Shown here: in pieces, positions 50,100 through 61,329 of the stretch
Numbering within the stretch: position 1 is the stretch's first letter
Layout: each line of letters opens with the position of its first letter
Source: Silurus meridionalis
Lineage: Eukaryota; Chordata; Actinopteri; Siluriformes; Siluridae
Assembly (NCBI RefSeq): GCF_014805685.1
Contig: NC_060884.1
Location: forward strand, 18,547,856-18,611,855
Direction of reading: 5' to 3'
Length of the DNA stretch: 64,000 bases
Notes under the pieces: model-generated
What the model was told of the DNA's origin: nothing
What the model saw: the letters and a program-made list of their open reading frames with translations, nothing else
Databases searched by the model: none
Made by a program: the position numbers and the translations under genes

Positions 50100-53000
50100 C
50101 TAAACAAGATAGCATGTGAAACCAGGGCTCGGAGCGTACGCTGATGTTGTAACTGCGCGCACTCATTCTACAGATAACATCAAGCGCTCGCTTACTGATC
50201 AATTCGGCTCGAGACTCCAGACACATCCGGCCTGAAAGCCTCGCCTTCAAACTAAACCTTAAACCAAGATCAAGCCAAGACATTGTTGTATAAATTAAAA
50301 AAGCATGTCAGTGATCAAGAAGATTGATGGAGGGATGGCTGGCAGAATGAATAGACCTTTCTGCTGGGTGCTATTGTGAGCTGTGATGATTCAGCAGGGA
50401 AGTGTGTGTTACTGTTAAGCCTGGCTAGTGAAACTGGTTCTAACAGCATAAAGAAGACAGGGTAGCTCGTTCTCTTTCTCCTACTGTCATATATTCTAGA
50501 TTTTCTAACTATTTGCAACAATAATAACGTACAAGTGTAAGGGCCACCCTCGCCACTATTTTGTTTCGTGTTGTGTTTCATAAGCATGACTGACTTCCAA
50601 TAATATCAACAGAGTTCCACAGTCAGTCTTTTGCCAAAACTGCTAGCACTTCATGATGTGGGATTTTTTTTCTTAACTAGGTTGTCGCATTAGCCGTGTT
50701 AAATCAGAGCTGCCTTATCTATCAGCAGCTTGTCTTTTCAACAAAAGCATTAATGAACAATAAACTATAAAGTGGTCGGTCAAAAAGGGTTTTGTTTTTA
50801 TTATAGCAACTCTGACAGGTTCTGGATGTACAGTTTATATGAAAATGTCTTGAAATGTTCAGTTCACATGTTGACAAATTTTCACTGGAACAGGAAGTCG
50901 GGGCAAGTGGCTTCTCCCTCTTTTTTTTTTTTTTTTTTTTGTAGTCAATCGTGTTTTGCTTAACTCACAGCCCAGGCTAAGCTTAACTACATCAATGTTA
51001 AACAACGAGACAATGCAGATTCTATATTTCATTTCATTTCATTCGAATAGACAGGAAATCTGAAGAAAAAATAAAGCGCAGAATGATGTCATCAAAACTG
51101 ATGATCCATATTTATGGCAGAAAGAGAATTTATGACACTACTAGCACACTAGCATGTAGATAACCTTAAACCACAAAACTTTCATTCAGATTTCATGAAG
51201 ACTTTAGATCACTTGTTCTACAATGTTTCTATGGCAACAAAATATACAGGGATTTTAATGGTCGACGTCCCACATAAATTACTAAAAATAGATTTATTGG
51301 TTGATGTAGTGGAGCCTTCTGTTAGGAAACGGTTTACTAATAATTATTAGAAGGAGTCTCCAATAAGGGCTTTTTCAAGACAGAAGCATCTTCAGGATGG
51401 ACAGATTTGCAGACACACATGCCTTATTACATTCACAAGGCAGACAAATAGATAAATTGTCGAGGGAATGGCGGTTTATAGCTGCTGTAATGTGAATTAA
51501 CCTGTCTCGCGAGCATTTCACAGCATTAAACGTACCTATAAATGGGGGGAAAATCTTTTTTTAATTAAAAAATGCAGTCACTGGCAAATTGCTGTGGTAA
51601 AAGAGGGATACGGCTCAGGATGTGCTGTTCATGCGATTGGAGAAGTCACAGCAAGCAATGTTGTGTGCTTCAGTGCCTGTTCTTTTTGTTGATTCGTTTC
51701 AAATAAAAGTAAACACCCAAAAAAAAAAAAAAAGGCAATGGATACTTTGACAATATGAAAAAAAAACTTTCTAAGAGATTCCTCTTTAACATAAATCTAA
51801 ACTGAATTTGCAATCCGGACTAAATATAATCAATGAAAAGTGTTCAGCGCTGATTTAGTTCAATAAACAGGACTTTAGTAGCAACAGAGCGGGTGGTAAA
51901 GAACAATAATATCAGCACAGCAAGTTATTTTTAGGAATGAATGTTTGAGGTCAGAAGCAATTCCTGTTAATGTTAAGTGTTACTAATGTAACCACATTGG
52001 TGCCTAAATTTAGCTCAGTTAGAAAAACTCCTTCAGACTAGTTCAAGTGAAGGAAGACGATAAGGTAAATAATTGATTAAATAGATCAAAAATAAAAAAA
52101 GAACTGATGAAGACAGCAGTCATACAATACAGAAAAAAACCCTTCAATCCAGAACCTGTTGAAAACACACACTCCCATGTGCACTACAGGAGTCTGTGTC
52201 ATCTTCTCAACTTTGACCTTTGCTCACTACTTCTGATCCTCCTCTTAAACACCCTTTCCTCTTTACCACCAAACAGGCACGCACACACTTATTGAACAAA
52301 GGCGTATGTTTAAGCACTAGTCACACAGTCACTCTGAACTCATCCAACAATTGGAAGTGAATACTTCTGAATAAAATTATTCAGCAGCCCAAATCAAGTG
52401 CACTCCATCTATAATTCTAATCACCACCCCTGAGTGCTGATAGCTGAACTGCAGAAGTGTCCGTTCCTCGAGCCCTCTCATATACACGGCGACTTCATCA
52501 AACCCACATTTCCGCAAAGTCTGCAGAACGGCAGGGAAGTCTTTTGAAGAACGTTGAAATGCCTAACAGATAAAAATAACAGGCGAGAAGGCTGGGTATT
52601 AATAATACATAACTACTATGAGTGCTGTCATGGCAGCGGGCGAGTTGGCACAGGTATCCAAAAGCTCCATCCTACTCATACCCGCTCTCCAACGCTGAAC
52701 CCTTCAGCAGAGAGCAAATTTTTTTTTTTTTAAACCAACAGTTTACGATGTTGTGGATCCGAGCCTTGGCTGTGTTTATTTTACATGATATTGTGAAAAT
52801 GCAGCCCTTTCGCCGGCCTCTGCACTGCAGAGCACTGAATGATAAACATGTTATTGCAGCAAAGGCTAAATTCTTTCACAGTCACCGCATTGTAAAACCT
52901 CTTGTGTTCCACATAACCTGTCCATTCAGCATGTGTGAATGAAGTAATCATAAGTCTTGCCCTGTGTGTATGTCTGCAGAGCTAGTGTTTTGAACGTGCT

Positions 53001-53196
53001 CCCCTCGTGGGAGGTCAATCTCCCCGCATAGTGAGCGCCTTGGGGAGAAGCACAGTCGCGTTATACACGCGTGTGTCCGGGAACGCTTGTTTGCTTTTTA
53101 TGACCCAGCACTTCACAGTGGAAGCAGCAGTCCTCTTAAATGCTTTTTAATATCACCACATGCCTACGGACAAAGAGAGCAAGAAAGAGGGAAGAG

Positions 53197-53197
<1 letters not shown>

Positions 53198-53234
<37 letters not shown>

Positions 53235-53344
53235 GAAATGAGAGTGTGTGTGATTATGATAGCGTGATTGTGAGCAAGAGATGGTGTGTGATTGTGAGAG
53301 TGATATTGAGAGATTATGCACAAGAGAGAGAGATTGTGCGAGTG

Positions 53345-53385
<41 letters not shown>
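53198..53385. repeat. Two (AG)n tracts with degenerate GTGTGATTGTGAGA spacer
   Basis: AG runs at 53198-53231 and 53350-53382 bracket about 115 bp built from GTGTGATTGTGAGAGTGATA-like words. Confidence 0.85.
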
Positions 53386-56300
53386 TGACATGATGATGAG
53401 AGGCTCTCACCTCACAGTATACTACCAATATTAGATTCAATGCTAGGAGCTGAACAGCAAGAAAAATTCAATAAGGTTTTCACTTTATCACAGTCCCTCT
53501 ATATAACTTTACCGGAGATGGACTGTGACCCAATTAATCTAACAAAATATAGATTTACTTCTGTAATCATGCTGCTATGAGAAACACTGACACAGATACA
53601 GATCATAAAACAAACTTTCATCAAAAACTGGCATTTACTCATCTGTTCATCTACATTTACTGCTTTGTCCTGTCAGAGTTACAATTCATCCAGAATGCAT
53701 TCAATGAATACAGGGCATGAGACTGGAATTATTCATCTTTGGATGGGATGCTTTTATTCACCATTTACTTTGGTAATTAAAAATCAGCAACAGCTACACT
53801 GAAAAACACCAAATACATATAATTATCAATTAGCACATACTTTCCACTAACAAAACAGCGAGCCCTAACTATTGATTTTAAATTAACACCCCGATAAAAA
53901 CTTAAAGCAATCCTTCTGCCTGTAGTAACTAAAAATATAGAACTGAAATATACAGAAGGAGCTCTACACAATACCATCCAGTGTTTTCACATTCCTCAGT
54001 GAACCAGCATCTCTTGCAGGTTCTTACGTTCAACCTTGGTTTTTGATTACACGCAATACGTTATCAAGTCAGTACCTGCACCTTAAGATGGTAGAAATTC
54101 TCACCTGGTGTCTCTGTCATGGTACTTTCCCTGACTGAGTACAAACCTCAACTCGCTTTATCACATGCAATCCCACGACTTGCTACCAACCCCAAATGTG
54201 CTAGTGCATCAATCGTGAAGCATGAATTCAGAAAACTTTCCAATTTTAATATTGGTTTTGCACAAATTTGGTATTTGGTGATCTATCACCAAAACCCTGA
54301 AGTGGGTATGACCTTAACCTCTCCATCCTCAGGTTGAAGTAGTGTGCAAGACATTTTAATGCCATTCAAAAACTCTTGCACTTGTGTTATGTGATGTCCC
54401 TAGCACACACTATGGGTTTTTTTATTTTTATTTTATTCTATCCTTCCTATTTCCAAATTAAGAAAACCCATTCATTCAGTAACTTCTAAATTCTGATCTT
54501 TCTTTTTGTTTGGTCTTTGGGCTTAATGACTTTATTTGGAAAAAAAACAAAAAAACAATATGAACGCACTGCCAATTATTATAATTTTCCATAAGCGTGC
54601 ATCATCATAATGAATAAAATGCATTATTTTACAACTTGTACTCTTTTTACTGTTAAATAAAGAATTACTCCACCAGTAATATTCTTTCCACTGCCAATGT
54701 TCCTTTTATACTGCTTTTGTCAATAGGATGATTTACATATTCACATTATAACGAAAAAAGCAATGAGCATTGTTGTTTAAAATGTTCTAAAAAATTGCAA
54801 TGTTGTTTAAAAAAAAAAAAAAAAGCTGCCTTATTTTACTAGTCAGTTTATTAATTTTCCTGGTCTATGGAATCCATCTTGTTTAATATTACATAAACAG
54901 TGTCTGTTTTTTTTTATGTTTGAATTATATGACTACTTTTAGACTTTGGTCATCACATTTGATAGGAAAGAAAAAGCAGCTTGTTTGGATAGTTCTAATG
55001 TGACAGATATAACTTATAAACGAACATGGTGCTATTTTAAACTGTGTGTGGTTATTAAACATCAGGTAAGTGCAGCAAAAAATCTATATAATCTCCTGAT
55101 ATCATTATACCAGTCCTATCTAAAAATTCACCTGCTATGTTAGCTATTCAAAATACAATTCTGTTATCATGCAAACGTAAGATGCCTTTCAGATATGCAG
55201 GTCATATTTATTTGCTGCTCAAATTCCTTATCCAGCTTATTATCCAATAATCAAGCCCTCCAAGGAAATGCTAAACCCACTCAGCATACTGGATCTCCAG
55301 GATTAAAGCTGGGAACCTCAGATCTAGGCCTGCACAATTACTCAGATTCTGATCAAAAACCAGGGCTTTCAGCATCGTCACTGAAATAACCTCAATGTAG
55401 GTGAATGCAGCAGAAAAAGCTAAGTGGTCAGGACAACTAAAGAATTATGTCTACAAGTAATGAGGTAATTGTACTAAGTACATTTCCCAGTAATGAGGAA
55501 GTAGTGCTGCTACTGTTTAAAATCATGTAGCTTTGTAAGAAATGTAGTCAAAAAGTCTACTTTTGTAAAATTTTTATTTTCTTCATTAGTACAATACATT
55601 ATATTTAATTGAGAACTTATACATTTTCTTGGGGGACATTTGTTTTTTTAAATTGTCCAACCTGTAAAAGTTTAAAAAGGTCCCAAACAATGGAATAGAA
55701 AAGGCAATAATTCTAGACTAGCGATTAGCATTTTCTTTTTTCTTTATTCTGTGACAAATGCAAATTATAACCAAGCTACATTGCCCTTCTAGGTTAACCT
55801 GGTCCAGATTGTCCACATCTTCAACAAAAACCCATTTCAAAGGAAGCTCCATCTGCATCTGAAAATATTTTCCACATCACTCTGTATTTTTGTACTTATG
55901 ATATGATATCAGCTACTGAGGCTATCTTCATGGCAAGAACAGTTTATAAAAACAAAATACCATAAAACCACAAACAAATAATTACAGCACAAGACAGTTT
56001 AAATACAATTTTTTACGTTAATATATGACAAATTCTAAAACACCTCATTAAATCAATTGGCTTCATAAAACAACCTTCTGTGGTCATTATAAGCAGGACA
56101 GTCCAACAAAATAGGTTTGACAGTAAGAAGAAAGCTGCAGTACAAGCAATTTTTGTACCTAAAAAATGACATACAGATAAACATATATACATACACACAT
56201 ATAGTTGCTTGACCAATACGGAGCTATTATCACTACATTTCCCCGTAATGCATTAAATCAGAAGATTCTGCCTTGTATAACTTTCTATTAGGTTGTAAAA

Positions 56301-57118
56301 ATACTCGTACTGTCTATATTCTCACATTGTCTGGTATAGTCGAAGCTAAATGTGTTGTATTTATGAATGTATTCCACCAACGGCTGGAACCAGATTCCTT
56401 GTGTGTCAACACACTTGGCCAAAAAACCTGATTCTGATTAAGAATGTGGTAGTAAATACACTTTATTAAAACAGATTTCAAGCCTTGTTTCAACATGGCT
56501 ACAGTGAAGTAAGAATGATTAGATGCCAAAAACACAACCAAGCTAATCAAAGAGGTTTTGGGGACTGCACGCCACACTGGTGGGGTTACTTGCCAGGTTG
56601 GCTATGTAACATACCAGAACCTTTCTGGATTGCATTGTTTGCCTATTCTGTCTTTAATTTTGTCCTGATTTCACCAAGCAGAAACCTGTACAAGGGATAG
56701 ACTTTTTTTTATACAGACCAAGGAGAACCAAACAAAACGGAGTTTTCCGAACAAAACCGCAGAATGTGACAACTGGGAGTTCTGGGGGCTGTGTGCAGTA
56801 AAGTGAAGGAAGAGGAGGTGGAGGAAGTCGAGGGAGACAGAAATGCTTGAAGGAGGACACTGTCACACCAGTTAGAAATGTCTGCCAATCAAGCCAGCCG
56901 TAACAGCAGCCATCTTGCCAAGATCTGACTCCCACATAAGGCAGTCACACACACACACACACACACAGTCTGGCTTTAGTCAACAACCACAGAGACTTTG
57001 AGGCTTCCAATTAATTCGAAAACTAACTTTTTTAGATTGTGTCAGGCGTCGAAATCACCTCTGGAGGATGCAGCTTAGGGTCTGATAGGGAAACTAAGCA
57101 CAGTGTCATAGTGGGATG

Positions 57119-57120
<2 letters not shown>

Positions 57121-57168
<48 letters not shown>
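57121..57168. repeat. (AC)n microsatellite
   Basis: 48 bp of pure AC at the edge of the CpG island. Confidence 0.97.
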
Positions 57169-57170
<2 letters not shown>

Positions 57171-57453
57171 CATTTCGCCCACATCGTGTCATTTCTCCTC
57201 TCATAAGCATTTAGGCCCGAGTCAAAACAAAAGCCTAATCTTCTCCCTTTGTGGCCAATTTATAGCAATGCCCATATCTCTGTTTCACCGTAATTACGTC
57301 CCACTTGAGCAATTTCTTTCCAATCATTTTCTTCCGTCGCGGAGATAAATGAGTTTTGGCCGAGGAGAAGCTCAGGCTCCTGCCCGCCGGTTAGTTAGCG
57401 TGTGGCCGCCGTTTAGCCACGACACCGTGGCCAAGTAGCGTAGGGGCGGCTGT

Positions 57454-57463
57454 GCGCATGCGC
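57454..57463. promoter_or_regulatory. Consensus NRF1 site
   Basis: GCGCATGCGC, palindromic and flanked T/A as in the preferred consensus, 5 bp downstream of a GC box. Confidence 0.6.
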
Positions 57464-58119
57464 ACCCGGGGGGCTGCTCACAAAACTTGCCCCGTGATCC
57501 TGGACGCGCGGTGCCCGCGTGCAGGAATCCGCCCCGGCGGCGCTCCTACGGGCAGCTTGTGGACACTAAATGACTCATTCCCGCAGACGTCGTGACCACA
57601 CCGGTTACGTTTCACACCGGGGCGACGTGACGTGGCCCCGGTTTCATTTCGAGCATCTTTTAATGCGCCTGAATCGCGTTTATTTTCTTTCTGGTCCACC
57701 GTGACAACCAAGAGATTTCCGTCCGCCTCGTGCCTCATCCAGAACAAGGGGTTCAGTCACGCATGAGCGCGCACTTTCTCCCGTCCCCGCGTGGGTGAAT
57801 GGCGCCCAGCGCGGGACAAGAGCCGCTCCGGCAGGAGGGCCAGGACAGGAGGCCGACATGTCGAGGCAAATCGGTTTTCAACGCCTGGGTTTCATTAAAC
57901 ATTCAGCGTGTGTGAGTGAACGCGCTTCAGCCTCATCCAAAAGGGGCTCAGCAAAGAAAAGCGCAACCAGCGCGCGCAGGAAAAACACCCCCCAGTCCAC
58001 ACCTCCGTCGAACTTTTGTCTTTGTTGTGATTTTTCCCCACATACACACACGACACCAAATTGTTCAGAAAATCCCCCAAAGTCTATAAGGTGTGAGGCG
58101 CTTTTGCATTCTTCCTCCC

Positions 58120-58292
58120 AACACTGTAACACAAGACCGCCTATTCTAACCACGCAGCTCCACAGCCTCCGTCCACACACACCGCAAACACACACACCAC
58201 TAATCTGTTTAAAAACCGAAGGGGGAAAAATGTTAGGATTTATTTTCAGAGCAATGTGAACCCCCCCGAGATAACTTCTCCCCTTAGTCAGG
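58120..58292 (+). other. Possible divergent plus-strand first exon (donor at 58293)
   Basis: CCTTAGTCAGG|GTAAGTAAG gives a near-perfect plus-strand 5' splice site inside the CpG island. No conserved protein is recognisable upstream and no plus-strand coding exon is seen downstream to 64000, so at most this is a non-coding divergent transcript. The start is arbitrary. Confidence 0.15.
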
Positions 58293-58940
58293 GTAAGTAA
58301 GAGGGGTTTGTTGGAGGGAGGGGGCGGGGGGTTAAAAAAAAAAACCTTGAGACAACATATGGTCTCAAGAAGTGTTCCCTGTAACTGCCTGCTGGAGAGG
58401 AGAGCATTCCCACAGCAATATTCACAAGCACTGTCCTTACCCCTTACACACACACACACACGGTGCACTTCACCTTAGGGAGTTTCATTCTCATCACCAT
58501 TCTTTTCTTTTGCATGAGATGTGGATTTCTCCTATACAACCCGCATTTGCAACATGCCCACGAGCTTGGTGTTAAACGTGTATTCAAAAAAATAAATAAA
58601 ACCACACACACTTCGCGTCACACCTAAAATGCAAGAAATCCAAACTCTAAAGGTCGCACCCTGTGAAGCCATTTTTATTTTGCACGGTAATAACTGAAGA
58701 CCCGAGCACCCACGGAGGAGACTGGGGGGGTTTGGAGTTGCGAGCATTTCTCTCACCACTTCCAGCATTCCGCTCGCGCTCAACTCGGCTCAACGCTCAC
58801 GAGCTCCTCATCACTCCGCGCAGCAGCTTTACCTTCTCCCATAGCGGCGTTGCAATCTGAAAAGTTTTTATGATGCGGGTGCGATCTATGGGATTGTATA
58901 GCGAGAGCAACGCAGGCAAGAGCAAACGCAACCCCACGCG

Positions 58941-58952
<12 letters not shown>

Positions 58953-58974
<22 letters not shown>
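58953..58974. repeat. (CG)n(CA)n short tract
   Basis: CGCGCGCGCG followed by about 24 bp CA, a Z-DNA-prone alternation inside the CpG island. Confidence 0.9.
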
Positions 58975-59070
58975 GTAACCAAACTCTCCCTACGGAAGCA
59001 CCTACATACACTACGATTGCTCACACTGGAAAAAGACACGGGCAATTCAGAAACGCCGTGATGAACTTAC

Positions 59071-59335
59071 TTTGCTTTCAGGTGACCCTCGGGGTACACG
59101 TCCTCGCCATAGCTTTATTAAAATTTTTTTTTTTTTTTTTTTTAATGTCCACCAAAAAAAAAACCTCGAGAGCGTATCCGCCGTGGCGAGCGCGTGCTAG
59201 CTCGGCTCCCCGCCGTAATGCACGGGCTGGAATGCGGCTCTGGCTCGCGAGAAGAAAAAAAAACACAAAAGGGGGCAGTGCCTCGATGCTGGCCGCGCGC
59301 CTGCGCACTGACATGCGCGTCCGCTAGAGAGCGCT
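59071..59335 (-). other. Candidate plxna1 leader exon B
   Basis: On the minus strand GTCACCTGAAAGCAAA|GTAAGT is a strong donor (GT at 59070-59069). The CpG-dense block 59160-59335 with NRF1-type sites lies directly upstream, as expected for a first exon. Splicing to 28864 would give a 30.2 kb leader intron. The T23 tract at 59123-59144 (A-rich on this strand) would sit in the UTR. TSS and assignment to plxna1 are inference. Confidence 0.35.
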
Positions 59336-59719
59336 GCGAAGACACCTCTGAACAAATGGAGCCGAAACCCGGTCCTGGAGTGCCCCCGTTCTGCGCTATG
59401 GGTTCTCTTTCTCTCTTTTTTTGGGTTTTCCCTCCTATAGCACACCTGAGATAACCAATCAGATCATTAAAAGTGGACGTTTTAGAGGAGAGAAAACAAC
59501 AAGCAAATTTGAGTTTCATAAACTGGTCCTGTCTTATAAATATCAGTGTTACACCTCTATCTCTCATTCTTTCACACTTAGTAACAACTTTTATCCTTGT
59601 CAAGGTTGGAATGGATCTATAGTATGCTAGAGGCCTTCTAGTGCAGGTCAGGGATACAGGGATCCCAGGATATGGGATGTTGGCGTTACCATCCTTATAC
59701 ACACATATGTTCACATTCT

Positions 59720-59885
59720 TGGCAATTTATCATATCGAACTCACCTACCGCGTTGAAGGAAACCCACGCTGGGACAGGTGAACATGCCAAGCCAGAAATC
59801 CACACAGGTGGTAAACTGAACAGGATTGAACCAGTGACCCTGGATCGCTGAGGCGGCAACATTACCTACTGCACCCTATGCAGCA
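59720..59885 (-). repeat. tRNA-like fish repeat fragment, minus orientation
   Basis: The minus strand reads GGTGCAGTAGGTAATGTTGCCGCC...AGGGTCACTGGTTCAATCC, matching the widespread teleost repeat with a 'GGTTCAATCC' B-box-like word; ATGTTCACCTGTCCCAGCGTGGGTTTCC follows. Confidence 0.6.
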
Positions 59886-60224
59886 AATCAGCTCATTAAC
59901 GGCCCTTCCTGGGTTAGAGCGGGTGTGTTAGAGCAGTGGAACAAGAAAATGTGCAGGACAGGCTATTACAGAAGCAGACTTTTGTGGCGTGATTTTGAAA
60001 ATTGTTTTGCGAAGTCCGTAAATGGAAATGATAACTCGTCACTTCCATACGGCACAAAAGAAGCGTCTAGCTTACACTTCTGGCTCCTATCTTGCATTCG
60101 CAGGCGCCCTCCTTAATACCGCTACATAGACTGTGCTACGACAGCTCAGAGCATATAGTAACCAGCATTTTCAAAGTTTCTAGTTCATCATCCTGGTATT
60201 TGTAGTGGATAACATTTTAGTTAG

Positions 60225-60300
60225 GTGACACGTTGGCACAGCAGGTAGCGTTGCTGCTTTACAGATCCAGGGTTGCCAGTCAGACTTAGGGATTGGCACC
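60225..60300 (+). repeat. tRNA-like fish repeat fragment, plus orientation
   Basis: GTTGGCACAGCAGGTAGCGTTGCTGC followed by ACAGATCCAGGGTTGCCAG is the head of the same family as 59720-59885, in opposite orientation about 340 bp away. Confidence 0.6.
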
Positions 60301-60849
60301 GGATCCCCAAAACGCTTCACCAGGATAGTGAAAGTGAGAACATTTTGTTGGATTTCCTAGTGTGAACACACTTCTCACCAGTCTGGTGATTGCTCCTATG
60401 CTAATTGTGTAACCTTTTAAACTGCGAGTGGCAAGGGGTAGATCAACAGTTTTACAAACACAAAGCACACAATTTCATAATTTAAACAGAGATTTTGCCC
60501 AGTATGCAACGAGATGTGCAAAAAAACAAATTGTCTGAAAAAATAGAGTATTAAAACACTAATCTGCTTAAAATGTTCTATGTATAAAACATGATTAGGC
60601 TGCTGTCATAGAAAAACAATCAACACTGGGACAGCATCGTGTAGCAGCACATCCAAAAGTGTTTCATTTTTCTTATACTATAGAAATGTACCAAGGCAGA
60701 CATTTTGTTATGTATTAAAAAAACACACACCTTTATCTGTATAGAATTACATACACGCATACATGTACAATGTTGCATAACATCCACAAGATATGTTCGC
60801 TCTTGTTCTTGCTTACATTATATCAAATAATGTATTAATTCCCAGTCAG

Positions 60850-60913
<64 letters not shown>
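60850..60913. repeat. (TC)n microsatellite
   Basis: About 62 bp of pure TC. Confidence 0.97.
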
Positions 60914-60914
<1 letters not shown>

Positions 60915-61194
60915 AAGTTAACAAGAAAAGAATGCATCTGGTCATATAGCTGAGAAACTGCTTTTTTTCCTGAAGTCGTTCCTGTAAAGGAAATCCTAGA
61001 GGAGCAACTGTACCTCTGATTGCTACAAACCACTGATGCTGGAGACCAAAATAGAAAGATTAAATAAAAGTCTACTTACAGAAAGCGTTCCCAAATATCA
61101 AGAACAGCATACATTTTGTAATCTGTTTCTGTTCACCATACAGTCCTTTTTATAGCTGGTACTACAGCAGCAATAACATATTAGATCGGGACAT

Positions 61195-61325
61195 TAATAT
61201 AATTCTGTGAATTGGCCTGCAGCCTGCACTACTGTCAGAGCTGCTGTGGTGGAAAATGGATCGACACCTTCTGACCAATCAGATTAGAGAATCTAGCGGT
61301 GCTGCAGTATAAGAAATAATTAAAT
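61195..61325 (+). repeat. 'CTGACCAATCAGA' interspersed repeat
   Basis: ACTGTCAGAGCTGCTG then ACACCTTCTGACCAATCAGATTAGAGAATCTAGCGGTGCTGCAGTATAA matches a repeat abundant in fish genomes; a degraded relative is at 8780-8900. Class uncertain, no coding part. Confidence 0.6.
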
Positions 61326-61329
61326 ATTG

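Larger units (their letters stand above)
47091..57250. other. Non-coding DNA between candidate leader exons
   Basis: No supported gene. It contains (GA)n tracts (47840-47900, 50034-50097, 53198-53231, 53350-53382), homopolymers (50920-50941 T, 51718-51733 A) and an (AC)n at 57121-57168. The stretches 47220-47830, 48100-50030, 50100-52990 and 53400-57110 otherwise show only unclassifiable sequence; open frames up to about 140 codons overlap simple repeats or lack any domain. Near 53640-53700 there may be a very degraded CATTTACTG..TTGTCC repeat. Confidence 0.6.
57350..59345. promoter_or_regulatory. CpG island, probable promoter region
   Basis: By far the most GC- and CpG-rich DNA in the window, densest at 57370-57660, 57760-57990 and 59160-59340. 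It has a GC box GGGGCGG (57443-57449), a perfect palindromic NRF1 site GCGCATGCGC (57454-57463), GGGGCGGGG (58321-58329) and a near-consensus NRF1 site CGCGCCTGCGCA (59296-59307). Absence of a clear TATA box fits a dispersed CpG promoter. It could drive the plxna1 leader exon on the minus strand, a divergent plus-strand transcript, or both. Open frames of up to 196 codons inside are a by-product of high GC. Confidence 0.7.

Noticed and set aside
57795..58259. 154-codon plus-strand open frame
   Set aside because: Same CpG-island effect; Ser/Pro/Thr-rich, overlaps the antisense frame and has no recognisable homology.
57878..58468. 196-codon minus-strand open frame
   Set aside because: Lies in the CpG island where stop codons are rare; composition is low-complexity (VCVCV, CGVCG) with no domain.
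59142..59714. 190-codon minus-strand frame
   Set aside because: Extends out of the island into ordinary DNA with no domain; overlaps two other frames of similar length.
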